From positions 105,795 to 169,794 of the forward strand of contig NZ_BMQL01000008.1 of NCBI RefSeq assembly GCF_014648095.1: 64,000 nucleotides of DNA, read 5' to 3'. The notes beneath the pieces were generated by a model that was not told the origin of the DNA, ran no database searches, and saw only the letters and a list, made by a program, of their open reading frames with translations. Positions 41,295 through 50,038 of this stretch are shown here, in pieces. The number at the start of each line of letters is the position of its first letter. The first letter of the stretch is position 1. Position numbers and translations under genes: made by a program. The DNA is from Deinococcus ruber. Its GTDB lineage: Bacteria > Deinococcota > Deinococci > Deinococcales > Deinococcaceae.

Positions 41295-42788
41295 ATGACG
41301 CTGAAAGCAAAAACAGTTCACGCGATCAAATGGAGTTATCTGTCCTTCTTTGCCAATCTGCTGCTGGCTCCGGTGTTTGCGGCCATCCTGGCGCGGCTGC
41401 TGACGAAGCACGATTTCGGTCTGTTCGCACTGGGCATGAGCATGTATTCGCTGGGGCAGTACATCGCAGATTTCGGCATCGGGCAGGCGCTGGTGCAGAA
41501 GCGCGAGCTGACCGACGAAGACGTGCGGGCGGGCGTCACGGCGTCGCTGCTGCTCGGCCTCTCGATCATGTCGCTCGCCTGGATGCTCGCGCCCCTGGCG
41601 GGCACCCTGCTGAGGCAACCGGAAGTGGTGCCGCTGTTTCGGACGTTTGCCTGCCTGTACCTGCTGGCGTCGCTGCTGACCGTCGCCACCGCCCTGCTGC
41701 GGCGAGCGCTGCGTTTCAGACCCCTGATGCTCGGTGAGGTGGGCGGCTACGTGCTGGGGCAGGGCATCTTCGGGCTGGGGGCGGCGGCGCTGGGCTTCGG
41801 GGCGTACAGTCTGGCAATCAGTCTGGCAGTGCAGTACCTGTTTCAGTTCGTCGTGACGTACCTTGCCACCCGGCACTCGTTCCGCCTCACCTTTCGCCGC
41901 GAGTCCTTCCGTGCGCTGTCGGCCTTCGGGGGGCGGGCCGCCCTGATCAACTGCCTGGAATTCGTTAGCGCGAACCTCGACACCTTCCTGATCGGGCGCT
42001 GGTACGGAACGGCCACCCTGGGCCTGTATAACCGTGGTTTCAACGCGGTGTGCATGCCCATCAATTCTCTGGCCCGCAGCATCACCCGCGTGCTGGCTCC
42101 GTCGTTCAGCCGGGTTCAGCATCAGCAGGACACGCTGCGCCGCTCGTACCTGTCGGGCCTGCTGGTGGTGTCGATCACGCTGTTCAGCGCCGCCGCCGGG
42201 GTGTTCGTGTGTGCCCGCGAGATCGTGCTGGTGCTGCTGGGGCCGTCGTTTGCGTCTGCCATTCCCATCGTGCAGGTACTGGCGTTTTTCATTCCCTTCC
42301 CGGTGCTCAGCAACATCTCGGCGGTGCTGGCCGAAGCCTCGGCCCGTCTGACAGCCAAGATCGTGATTCAGCTGGTGTATCTGCTGCTGCTGGCCGCCGC
42401 CTTCACGCTGGTGGTGCGGCTCGGCTGGGGCGTGACCGGGTTTGCACAGGTGCTGGTGGTGGCTGGAGCGCTGCGCTGCTTTGTCTATGCCGTGGTTGCC
42501 TGCCGCATCATCGGCGGCGGCGGCTGGGCCACCGTGCTCGCCTACGCGACCGGCGTCGGCTGTGGGCTGGGAGTGGGTGTGGTGATGTTCCTGGTGGTGT
42601 CGTGGGCGCGGACGGCAGGCATGGCCCCCTTCATGCTGCTGGGGCTGGAACTGTTGCTGGGCGCACTGCTGCTGGGCGGCGTGCTGCTGTTCGGGCCACC
42701 CAACGAGGTGCAGCGTCAGGCTCGTCCACTGATCCGCGCAAGGCTCGCCCGCTGGCGCAACGCAGCAGGCGAAATCGAGCAGCTCTAG
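41295..42788 (+). CDS. Wzx-like polysaccharide flippase (PST family)
   Basis: A 497-residue polytopic membrane protein with about twelve to fourteen helices, predicted to flip the undecaprenyl-linked repeat unit to the outer face. Starts LKAKTVHAIKWSYLSFFANLLLAPVFAAILARLL, typical of WzxC-like exporters; YIADFGIGQALVQKRELT and YNRGFNAVCMPINSLARSITRVLAPSFSR are family-like segments. ATG 41295 is preferred over GTG 41289 because GGAAGG lies at better spacing. Together with the Wzy and Wzz proteins of the minus-strand block it completes a Wzx/Wzy-dependent pathway. Confidence 0.9.
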   Translation: MTLKAKTVHAIKWSYLSFFANLLLAPVFAAILARLLTKHDFGLFALGMSMYSLGQYIADFGIGQALVQKRELTDEDVRAGVTASLLLGLSIMSLAWMLAPLAGTLLRQPEVVPLFRTFACLYLLASLLTVATALLRRALRFRPLMLGEVGGYVLGQGIFGLGAAALGFGAYSLAISLAVQYLFQFVVTYLATRHSFRLTFRRESFRALSAFGGRAALINCLEFVSANLDTFLIGRWYGTATLGLYNRGFNAVCMPINSLARSITRVLAPSFSRVQHQQDTLRRSYLSGLLVVSITLFSAAAGVFVCAREIVLVLLGPSFASAIPIVQVLAFFIPFPVLSNISAVLAEASARLTAKIVIQLVYLLLLAAAFTLVVRLGWGVTGFAQVLVVAGALRCFVYAVVACRIIGGGGWATVLAYATGVGCGLGVGVVMFLVVSWARTAGMAPFMLLGLELLLGALLLGGVLLFGPPNEVQRQARPLIRARLARWRNAAGEIEQL

Positions 42789-42996
42789 CCACGTCGGAAA
42801 ACCTGGCGTGCCTCTGGAAGATGCCGCCGCCCATTGCAGCCGTGTGTCCGAGTTCCCGTTGCTCTTTCGAAAAGCAGGAGGGTGGCCCCACAGCATCCGA
42901 CCAGAAACGGCTCCGCGAAGACAGGCCGAAAGGCCGTCCAGAACGCCATTCCGACTGCCCACTTCCGGAACTTGCTGTCATCAGAAAGGAGGCAAG

Positions 42997-43911
42997 ATGC
43001 AGACCGAACAGACGAACCTTCCGGGCGGCACGGCGGCCATCGTGGTCACGTATAACCGCCGGGCGTTGCTGGTGCAGTGTCTGGAGCGCCTGCTGGCACA
43101 GACCCTGCCGCTGGAGCGCATTTACGTCATCGACAACGCTTCGACCGATGGCACGCCAGACGTGATCCCCGACCACGAGCGCATCGAATACCTGCGCCTT
43201 CCCGACAATCTGGGCGGAGCCTACGGGTTCTCCAGAGGTGTCGAACACGCGCTGGCGGCCAGTCACGCCTATCTGTGGCTGATGGATGACGACTGCCTGC
43301 CCGAACCGGACGCACACCTCGAACTGCTGCGCCACCGAGACGACAGCGAGGTGCTGTGCAGCGCGGTGGTGGCCCGCGACGGTCGCTACGACCTGCATCA
43401 GCGGCGCAGTTTCGATGCCGTGCGGCTGCGCGAATTTGAGCTTCCGGCCAGTTCCTACGAACAGCCGGGAGCAGCGGTCGATCTTTTCACCTTCGTCAGC
43501 GTGCTCTTGCGGACCGATGTGGTGCGGCGTGCCGGTCTTCCCGTCGATGACTACTTCTTTATGTACGACGACAGCGAGTATGCCCTGCGACTGCTGAAAT
43601 TGGGGATCACGGCGCGGCTCATTCCTTCCAGCCGCGTCTGGCATCACGGCAGCGCGGGCTCTCCATCGCCGCGTGCGCCGTACAACCCGCTCAAGCACTA
43701 TTACAACACCCGCAATCAGCTGATCGTATATCGGCAGTACGGAACCTCGGCGCCCTGGTATCTGCTGCGCTTCTCGGTCAAGACGGCAGGAGCGTTTATC
43801 CGGCTGGCTCAGCACCGCGAACTGAACAGGCGGTCTGCGAGTTTGGCTGCCCAGGCACTCCGCGACGCCCTCAAAGGCCGCCCGTATGTGCGGCAGTTTG
43901 CGCCGTCCTGA
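42997..43911 (+). CDS. GT2-family glycosyltransferase, GlfT1-like
   Basis: A 304-residue GT-A glycosyltransferase. The nucleotide-binding part has AAIVVTYNRRALLVQCLERLL, YVIDNASTDGT and the metal-binding DxD-type motif LMDDDCLPEP. FFMYDDSEYALRLLKLG and the following WHHGSA are typical of rhamnosyl- and galactofuranosyl-transferases of the GlfT1 type. ATG 42997 follows AAAGGAGG. UDP-galactofuranose made by the glf product is the likely donor; this is inferred from family likeness and shared locus. Last enzyme gene of the polysaccharide block. Confidence 0.87.
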   Translation: MQTEQTNLPGGTAAIVVTYNRRALLVQCLERLLAQTLPLERIYVIDNASTDGTPDVIPDHERIEYLRLPDNLGGAYGFSRGVEHALAASHAYLWLMDDDCLPEPDAHLELLRHRDDSEVLCSAVVARDGRYDLHQRRSFDAVRLREFELPASSYEQPGAAVDLFTFVSVLLRTDVVRRAGLPVDDYFFMYDDSEYALRLLKLGITARLIPSSRVWHHGSAGSPSPRAPYNPLKHYYNTRNQLIVYRQYGTSAPWYLLRFSVKTAGAFIRLAQHRELNRRSASLAAQALRDALKGRPYVRQFAPS

Positions 43912-44117
43912 AGGGCGTCCAGCAGTCGCCTGCAAAGAGCAGACGTGCCGTGTTGCTGAATCTCCGCTCCGAGCAGGTTGCGGGCGAAGGTTCAGCAACA
44001 CTGTTGCCTGTTTTGCCGCTGAAACGTGGTCGGCAGCAGTCTCAGGGCGGTTTCCATAAATCACTGACTCTGCGGCTATTAGCGATTTGGAAGCGGGTGA
44101 GAAGGCACACTTTCGGC

Positions 44118-45365
44118 ATGAAAAAGTTGAAAAATTACAGTCGGCGAGGTTCGGTATTGACTGTTCTGGTGGGTGCGTCCCTTGCCGTCTACGCCCTCGA
44201 CGCAGCCGGAGCGGCCTCGGTGCAGTACAGCGGGCCGATAGTCATCAGCAAAGGAGGCGTGTATCACGGCAACTGGCAGAGCCTGAATGCGAATCAGCCA
44301 GCCGTCACCATCACCACCAGCGAGCCTGTCACCATCATCAATTCCAATATTCAGGGACGCGGCGACCTGATCCAGAGCCGTTACGTGCGTGCCAATCTCA
44401 CGGTTCGCAATACTCGCGGCTTCGGACTGAACCCCGGCATGCCCGCCAGTGCGAAGCAGACGCCCGGCTACTTTATTCATCTGGAAGAATTCGAGAGCGC
44501 CAACATCCAGAACAACGAGCTGACCGGCACGGCGGGCATGTACTTCCGTAAATTTCTGGGCAGCACCGCAAAGGGTCAGACGATCAAGATTCTGAAGAAC
44601 AAGGCCCTGAATATCGACGGGCGATACAGCGACGGCGAAAACCGCTTTTCCCAGGACGGCTTTTACCGGGTGCAGTTCGCTCAGTTCAACGACATCAAGA
44701 ACATCGGCAATGCAGAAATTGCCTGGAATCAGATCATCAACGAGCCGGGCAAGAGCCGCGTTGAAGAAGTCATCAATATGTATGTGTCCAGCGGGCTGCC
44801 CTGGAGCTATATCTCCATCCACGACAACTACATTCAGGGCGCGTACCCGACCCGTCCTGCCAGCGACAGCTACGGCGGCGGCGGCATCATGCTCGGTGAC
44901 GGGCACGCCGAAACGCTGTCCGATGCGTCGGGCTATCTGGCAGCGTTCCACAATCAGGTCGTGGCGACCTCGAATCAGGGAATTGCCATCGCCGCCGGAC
45001 ACGATATTCAGGTGTACGAAAACCGCATCATTTCGAGCGGGTTGCTGCCAGACGGCACGCCCATCGCGTCTCAGAACGTTCCCGGCTATGTATGGGACCT
45101 GCACGGCGACAGCCGCCAGGGAAGCCGGACCTTCTTCAACAATTTCATGCGCGATAACGTGGTGGGCTGGGGCCTGCCGCTCAAGTCGCCCTCTGCAAAG
45201 GCCGCGCTGTGGCTGCCCGACTGCCAGAGCCGCTGCCAGGGCAATACCATTCTGGCCGGGCCGATCACCCTGGCGACCGAAGCTCAGGAATTCGTGCTCT
45301 GGCAGCAGAAATTGCAGGCGGCCAACGTCGTTCTCGGCCCGACAGACCCGGTGGCGTCGCGCTGA
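44118..45365 (+). CDS. secreted right-handed beta-helix protein
   Basis: A 415-residue exported protein: a signal segment (SVLTVLVGASLAVYALDAAGA) without lipobox, then a beta-helix over the whole mature part. It is a paralogue of the C-terminal half of the lipoprotein at 8780: [60 protein letters not shown] and ENRIISSGLLPDG all recur there. Unlike that gene it lacks the NPCBM domain and lipid anchor, so it is likely free or periplasmic. The start at 44118 is chosen for the signal peptide; GAGAAGG lies 13 nt upstream. A depolymerase or epimerase-like action on the local polysaccharide is possible but unproven. Confidence 0.82.
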   Translation: MKKLKNYSRRGSVLTVLVGASLAVYALDAAGAASVQYSGPIVISKGGVYHGNWQSLNANQPAVTITTSEPVTIINSNIQGRGDLIQSRYVRANLTVRNTRGFGLNPGMPASAKQTPGYFIHLEEFESANIQNNELTGTAGMYFRKFLGSTAKGQTIKILKNKALNIDGRYSDGENRFSQDGFYRVQFAQFNDIKNIGNAEIAWNQIINEPGKSRVEEVINMYVSSGLPWSYISIHDNYIQGAYPTRPASDSYGGGGIMLGDGHAETLSDASGYLAAFHNQVVATSNQGIAIAAGHDIQVYENRIISSGLLPDGTPIASQNVPGYVWDLHGDSRQGSRTFFNNFMRDNVVGWGLPLKSPSAKAALWLPDCQSRCQGNTILAGPITLATEAQEFVLWQQKLQAANVVLGPTDPVASR

Positions 45366-45382
45366 TCCATTGCTCGGTGCAG

Positions 45383-45414
45383 CAGGGGCAGCCTCCTCGA
45401 AGGGGCTGCCCCTG
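45383..45414 (+). terminator. terminator after the beta-helix gene
   Basis: CAGGGGCAGCC (45383-45393) pairs perfectly with GGCTGCCCCTG (45404-45414), 10-nt loop, 17 bp past the stop. It closes the polysaccharide locus on this side. Confidence 0.65.
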
Positions 45415-45499
45415 TGCGTTGCCGAACAGTTGTTTGTTGAGTGGCTTTTCGTGACTACTCAGCAGAAGATTCCACATTGTACTGCATGGTCACGCACAA

Positions 45500-45952
45500 T
45501 TAATATCTCTTTATTATTTCTAGCCCAACACCCTCGAAAAGAATTTGAGAAAGAGATGGGGCTACATATTCTGTCATTGAAGGCCAACTTGAACTATCGC
45601 GTGCAATATAAACTCCACGCCCCTGAGCTAGATCACCATACCAAAGGGTGCTAGGGGAAACGCCAGTAGTCATAGGGAACATGCCAGGGAGCATCTGATC
45701 CCGTTCATCTTCGAAGTAGAATTCATGTGATTCTATAGGGCTCCGCAAACTAAATGTAAAGCCATATTCTTTGCTTTTAAAGGCAATGGTACCAAAGGCA
45801 ATGAATAGAGCCATAAAGTCTGCTGGAACTATCGTAAAGTCGTTTAGAGCCTCGATAAGTTCTCGGGTAATCTCATTACCAGGATTGTTTCCGTTTGTAT
45901 AGTATTCAGTCGTCGGCGTTAAGTCGGGGAAAAGACTATCTAATACACTCAT
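45500..45952 (-). CDS. small hypothetical protein in low-GC DNA
   Basis: A 150-residue acidic cytoplasmic protein with no membrane segment or motif I can name. Segments such as LNDFTIVPADFMALFIAFGTIAF and FEDERDQMLPGMFPM give it the look of small immunity-type proteins (SMI1/KNR4-like), but this is only an impression. Its DNA has clearly lower GC and AT-ending codons compared with all neighbours, which points to transfer. It lies between the polysaccharide locus terminator and an IS66-type transposase. The ATG at 45952 has only a weak AGG upstream. No toxin partner is seen beside it. Confidence 0.55.
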   Translation of the reverse strand: MSVLDSLFPDLTPTTEYYTNGNNPGNEITRELIEALNDFTIVPADFMALFIAFGTIAFKSKEYGFTFSLRSPIESHEFYFEDERDQMLPGMFPMTTGVSPSTLWYGDLAQGRGVYIARDSSSWPSMTEYVAPSLSQILFEGVGLEIIKRY

Positions 45953-46109
45953 ATTATTGATACCTGTATAAGTTGAGGGTGACGATTCAGCACGTGGCTG
46001 TCCTGAATTCCATACAATCCCATCCTCCCATCTCTGCTCCCTCCATCAAGGCAAGAAGGCAGGCAGAAGAACGTTGCCGTCGAAGACGCTCACCAGTCCA
46101 GCCCACGTA

Positions 46110-46141
46110 CTCATGCCCTGCTTGAGCTCATGCCCTGCTTG
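46110..46141. repeat. 17-bp tandem duplication truncating the IS66 transposase
   Basis: CTCATGCCCTGCTTG occurs at 46110-46124 and again at 46127-46141, an offset of 17 bp. On the minus strand it gives KQGMS and then shifts the frame to an early stop. Removing one unit lets translation continue KQGMSTWAGLVSVFDGNV and stop at 46046. Confidence 0.8.
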
Positions 46142-47430
46142 CGCAACGTCGCCACGTAACTCCGGATGCGGCAAAACACCTCACCACCCAGCTCCGATCG
46201 GAAGCCTCCGGAGATCTTACGCTTCCCGCACATCATTCGAATCCCCTGCTCCGCCAGGTTGTTGTCGAACGGCAGACGGTCATCATCCAGAAACCGCAGC
46301 ATCTCTCGCTTGTACCGCTGACACCGCAGCGCCACATTCCTCGCGCGGCTCTGCTTCACCCTCCCTCGCTGCCCTGCGATACGTTCCTGTGCTGGGTTGG
46401 CATCCAACCCAGCCGTGATCAAGCGGTCAAAGCGGGCCTTGAACGCCGTGATCCCATCGGCTGTCAGGGTCTGTGTTTTGCGCTGGTGATACACCAACTG
46501 CAGCGCACTTCTCAGATTGCCGGCCCAGTCCTGCTGGAAGAACTCGTGAAGCCCACGCAGTTCCCTCAGCAGATGCGCGTTACACAACGCGTGATCCATC
46601 GGTAGTGCGAGATACGTGTGCCACGCGTCGTGCATCAACAAGCCTCGGTACTCGGGCAGCACCCCCATCGCCACCAACGCGTCGGACCCACGGCTGCGAT
46701 GATGCCCATACAGCGTGTAGGACGCGCAGGTCAGGATGTGCAGCCACTGCAGCTTCCCGTTGACCTTGCTGCCCGTCTCATCCGCGTACAGCACCGGTTC
46801 AGAGAGCAACGCCACCTTCAGCTGCGCCTCAAAGTCTTTGAGGCGCTCTGCCGCGACGTTCAGGTTCAACTGGATGGTGCCCTCACTCGGGGCGCTCCCA
46901 TACAGCGTGCTGAGAATCTCTGCGGTGCGCGCCAACGGGATGAAATGCACCACGTTCAGCAGAGTAGTCAACGCTAGCACGCGCGGGCCGCACTGCACCT
47001 GGCCGGGTACCTCAGGGGGAAAGGCCGCCTGCTGGCGCTGGGTACAGGACGGACAGATCTTGACCTCAACCTGAAATTCTGTGACATGCAAGCGCGTCTC
47101 TGGCAAATCGTGGATTTGCCGAGCCAAAAGACCGTGCACAGGGACATCGTCCCACGCATACCCACACCCACACTGCCCGGTGACCGGGAGGACAATCACG
47201 GTGTCTGGCTGCGTGCTCATTTCGAGGGTCTTGCCAACGTGACCCGGCTGTGCCCCAGACAACCGCCCAGTTTTGACGCGCTCACTCTGAGGTTTCCACG
47301 GCTTGTCGTGACTCGGTGGCACGTTCGACGTGCTGCTGTCCGCGCCGATCTGCGCTTTCAGTTCCTGAATCTCCACCACCAAGCGGTCGCGCTCCACCGT
47401 CATCCCCTGCAGTTGGGTCGAGAGCGTCAC
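46111..47430 (-). CDS. IS66-family transposase (TnpC type), C-terminally truncated
   Basis: A 439-residue transposase. Visible parts: an N-terminal coiled coil (LQGMTVERDRLVVEIQELKAQIG), the SSTSNVPPSHDKP linker, a zinc-finger-like CGCGYAWDD-x-CPSC region, and the catalytic core with YADETGSKVNGKLQWLH, LMHDAWHTY and the final NNLAEQGIRMMCGKRKISGGFRSE. The C-terminus ends abnormally at RKQGMSSSRA because of a 17-bp duplication; about 22 residues of the native end lie beyond the stop. Just upstream of the GTG start the frame still encodes CPHC, a typical IS66 beginning, but without a usual start codon. Activity is doubtful. Confidence 0.85.
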   Translation of the reverse strand: MTLSTQLQGMTVERDRLVVEIQELKAQIGADSSTSNVPPSHDKPWKPQSERVKTGRLSGAQPGHVGKTLEMSTQPDTVIVLPVTGQCGCGYAWDDVPVHGLLARQIHDLPETRLHVTEFQVEVKICPSCTQRQQAAFPPEVPGQVQCGPRVLALTTLLNVVHFIPLARTAEILSTLYGSAPSEGTIQLNLNVAAERLKDFEAQLKVALLSEPVLYADETGSKVNGKLQWLHILTCASYTLYGHHRSRGSDALVAMGVLPEYRGLLMHDAWHTYLALPMDHALCNAHLLRELRGLHEFFQQDWAGNLRSALQLVYHQRKTQTLTADGITAFKARFDRLITAGLDANPAQERIAGQRGRVKQSRARNVALRCQRYKREMLRFLDDDRLPFDNNLAEQGIRMMCGKRKISGGFRSELGGEVFCRIRSYVATLRKQGMSSSRA

Positions 47431-47547
47431 ACAGTGAGGGCAGGTCGTAGGTTCGATACCCTTACCCTATCAGCTCACAGTTCACAAGGCCCCCCGCTGA
47501 GCTGTCACGGCTTTTCTTTGGCTTCGTCCTGAATCGGCGGTGTCAGT

Positions 47548-48681
47548 TCAGGGGCCGAAGGTGACGGGCAGAGCTTTGACCCCCGACACGATCTGGCTCT
47601 GAATGGGCGTCAGCACTGCATTCGGGGCCACGCGCAGATTCGGAAGTCGTTCCAGCACCGCCGTCAGAGCGAGCGTGGCTTCCAGACGGGCCAGCGGCGC
47701 ACCCAGGCAGAAGTGCACGCCATTTCCGAACGCCAGATGTCGGTTGGGCGTGCGGGCCGGATCGAACGTCTGCGCCTGTGCGAACTGGGCCTCGTCACGG
47801 TTGGCAGAGCCGATCCACGCCAGTACCGGGCTGTTGGCCGGAATTCGCTGCCCACTCAGTTCGACGTCCTCGGTGGTAAAGCGGTACATCGACTGCACGG
47901 GCGAGCGGTAGCGCAGAGATTCCTCGATGGTGGTCGGCAGCAGCGCGGGATCCTGCACAACGGCGTCGTAGGCGGCAGGCGCGTCCTGCCAGCTCAGCAC
48001 AGTGTTGGCGAGGAGATTGGTGGTGGTTTCGTTACCGGCAACCAGCAGCAGCATGCAGAAGCCGACCAGTTCCTGAGCGTCCAGGTGCTCTCCTTCGACC
48101 TGAGCGGTAATCAGGCCGCTGATGAGGTCTTCGCCCAGGTCGTGGCGGCGCTGCTCGATCAGGGTGCTGAAGTACGCTGCCATCTCCCGGCTGCCGTGCG
48201 GGTCGCCGGTCACGACGGCATCCGACCACCGTTTGAAAGCGTCTCGGTCGGTGGCTGGAATGCCCAGTATCTCCGCGATCACGATCACCGGAAGCGGATA
48301 CGCGAATTCCTGAATAAAGTCCATCTGGCCGTGCTTCTCGGCGGCTCCGAGCAGTTCGTCTACCAGCACTTCGATGCGGGGCGCAAGTGCCCGCACCTGC
48401 CGGGGAGTAAACGCCTGCTCCACGAGTGTGCGTATCTGTCGGTGGCGCGGCGGGTCTGTCGAGATCATGCTCGAAGAGAGCGGACTCTGCGCCTGCTCTC
48501 CTCTGGGGCGGCCCTGCTGAGACGAAAAACGTTTCCAGTCCGACAGCGTGCGCTGCACGTCCTCGTAGCTAAAGACCATCCACAGGCCCGTCGAAGGGTC
48601 ACGGACCACGGGAGAGGCGTGGCGCATCTGCTGATACCAGGGAAAAGGGTCGAGCAGTGAATAAGCTGAGGGTAACGCCAT
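47548..48681 (-). CDS. cytochrome P450
   Basis: A 377-residue soluble P450 monooxygenase, CYP107/CYP105-like in size. Motifs: the I-helix AGNETTTNLL with acid-alcohol replaced as usual by Glu-Thr, the ExxR motif in ESLRYRSPVQSMYR, and the heme loop FGNGVHFCLGAPLARLE with heme-ligand Cys325. The ATG at 48681 follows AAGGAG at 8 nt, so an in-frame start 42 bp upstream is rejected. No ferredoxin or reductase gene is adjacent, so redox partners must be unlinked. It follows the monooxygenase operon on the same strand (about 210 bp gap). Substrate unknown. Confidence 0.93.
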   Translation of the reverse strand: MALPSAYSLLDPFPWYQQMRHASPVVRDPSTGLWMVFSYEDVQRTLSDWKRFSSQQGRPRGEQAQSPLSSSMISTDPPRHRQIRTLVEQAFTPRQVRALAPRIEVLVDELLGAAEKHGQMDFIQEFAYPLPVIVIAEILGIPATDRDAFKRWSDAVVTGDPHGSREMAAYFSTLIEQRRHDLGEDLISGLITAQVEGEHLDAQELVGFCMLLLVAGNETTTNLLANTVLSWQDAPAAYDAVVQDPALLPTTIEESLRYRSPVQSMYRFTTEDVELSGQRIPANSPVLAWIGSANRDEAQFAQAQTFDPARTPNRHLAFGNGVHFCLGAPLARLEATLALTAVLERLPNLRVAPNAVLTPIQSQIVSGVKALPVTFGP

Positions 48682-48895
48682 ACAAAGGCTCCTTGAGCGC
48701 TCGGCCACGAACGAGCAGTCCATGAGCGAACGTGTACCACATCATTCGGAGAAAGGCGGGGCGGTGCACTGCATGCATCGGTGGTCGACATGCTAGAGCG
48801 ACTCTATGCAGCACTTATCTTTACGCGGACTGATGAGATCTCTCGTCACCCCTTATCACCTGGTAACTTGGTCGTCCACAGAGCTGATGGACAGG

Positions 48896-50038
48896 TCAGG
48901 CAACCGGCGCGACCTGATCGGTGTGAATCACTCTCGTTTCGCTCTGGCCGCCTTTCAGCAGCGGCATCACCAGTTCGCCAAAGCGCCGCGCCTCTTCCAG
49001 ATGCGGATAGCCGCTGAAAATGAAGGAGGTGAAGCCCATGTCTTCGTATCGCCGGATCTTGTCGGCGATCTGCTGCGGATCACCGATCAGCGCCACGCCC
49101 ACGCCGCTGCGGGCCATGCCGATGCCTGCCCACAGGCCGGGTTCGACCATCAGGCGCTCATCGACGCCGCGTAACATCTCGATCTGCCGCTGCTGCCCCA
49201 CACCGTCTACCTGAGCGTAACTGGCGACGAAGGCCGCCCGCACCGCCGGATCGACGCGGCTGATCAGGCGCTCGGCGGCGGCGTGCGCTTCGGCTTCGGT
49301 TTCGCGCACCACCACATGCATCCGCAGGCCGTAGCGCAGCGGGCGTCCGGTCTGGGCCTCCAGCGCCCGCATCTGGGTCATACGTTCAGCGAGCATCTCC
49401 TCGCGTTCGCCCCACATCAGATACACGTCGGCGAGATCGGCGGCGATGCTCTGCGCGGCAGGCGACGCACCCCCAAAATACAGAGGAATCGGCTGCACCG
49501 GCGGCGGGTCGAGCACCGCGCCCTCAAAGGCATACAGATCGGAGTGGTACGACTGTGGCGGCTGGGCGGTCCAGAGCTGGCGCAGGATTGTCATGAATTC
49601 GCGGGTGCGCTCGTACCGCTGGGCGTGCGCCTCGAAATCGCCGTACATGGCATTCTCGGCGGGACTGCTGCCGGTCACGATGTTCAGCCGCACCCGCCCC
49701 GGGAACAGGTTTTGCAGCGTGGCGAGCATCTTGGCATACATGGCGGGGTGGAACATGCCGGGCCGCACTGCGATTAGGAGAGCTGGGTCGCTTGCCGCCG
49801 TGCGGGCCAGCGTTGCCACTGCCGCCGTGTAGTTCTCGTGCTCGCTGTGGTAGTTGGTGGCGGTGAGCAGCGCGTCAAACCCCGCTTCGCCCGCCGTCTG
49901 CATCAGGCTTTGCAGGTAGGGCAGCGTGGGCTTACGCGGCGGCTTCTCGCGGGTACCGATGAACTCGCCATCGCGCGACAGTTGCAGAAACCACAGGAAT
50001 TCGGATGTGCTGAATTTGAAGGTGGGGGTGTGCGTCAT
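48896..50038 (-). CDS. SsuD-like FMNH2-dependent sulfonate monooxygenase
   Basis: A 380-residue luciferase-like (TIM-barrel) flavin monooxygenase, closely matching E. coli SsuD along its length: FLWFLQLSRDGEFIGTRE, YLQSLMQTAGEAGFDALL, LNIVTGSSPAENAMYGD, LYFGGASPAAQSIA, GLRMHVVVRET, WAGIGMARSGVGVALIGD and SGYPHLEEARRFGEL. The Arg/His pair, the flavin-loop Arg and the late Tyr of SsuD are kept. The region of SsuD Cys54 reads NYHSEHENY, so that Cys is absent. SsuD cleaves sulfonates to aldehyde and sulfite using reduced flavin. No flavin reductase is nearby. Its ATG overlaps the preceding small gene by 4 bp, and the operon imports a sugar-like ligand, so a sulfosugar substrate is possible. Confidence 0.87.
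   Translation of the reverse strand: MTHTPTFKFSTSEFLWFLQLSRDGEFIGTREKPPRKPTLPYLQSLMQTAGEAGFDALLTATNYHSEHENYTAAVATLARTAASDPALLIAVRPGMFHPAMYAKMLATLQNLFPGRVRLNIVTGSSPAENAMYGDFEAHAQRYERTREFMTILRQLWTAQPPQSYHSDLYAFEGAVLDPPPVQPIPLYFGGASPAAQSIAADLADVYLMWGEREEMLAERMTQMRALEAQTGRPLRYGLRMHVVVRETEAEAHAAAERLISRVDPAVRAAFVASYAQVDGVGQQRQIEMLRGVDERLMVEPGLWAGIGMARSGVGVALIGDPQQIADKIRRYEDMGFTSFIFSGYPHLEEARRFGELVMPLLKGGQSETRVIHTDQVAPVA

Larger units (their letters stand above)
45979..47508 (-). mobile_element. IS66-type element, approximate limits
   Basis: The transposase at 46111-47430 defines the element. GTGAC-N3-TCAGC at 45979-45991 and the complement of the sequence ending at 47508 (GTGAC-N3-TCAGC) agree at about 15 of 21 positions and could be the terminal repeats. 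No convincing 8-bp target duplication is visible outside them, so the limits are tentative. Only the tnpC-type gene is present, as in the ISBst12 subgroup; no tnpA or tnpB was seen. Confidence 0.4.

Noticed and set aside
47472..47505. CAGCTCA...TGAGCTG hairpin beside the IS66 transposase start
   Set aside because: It lies upstream of the transposase, has a 20-nt loop and no U-run, so it is not called a terminator; it may be part of the element end.
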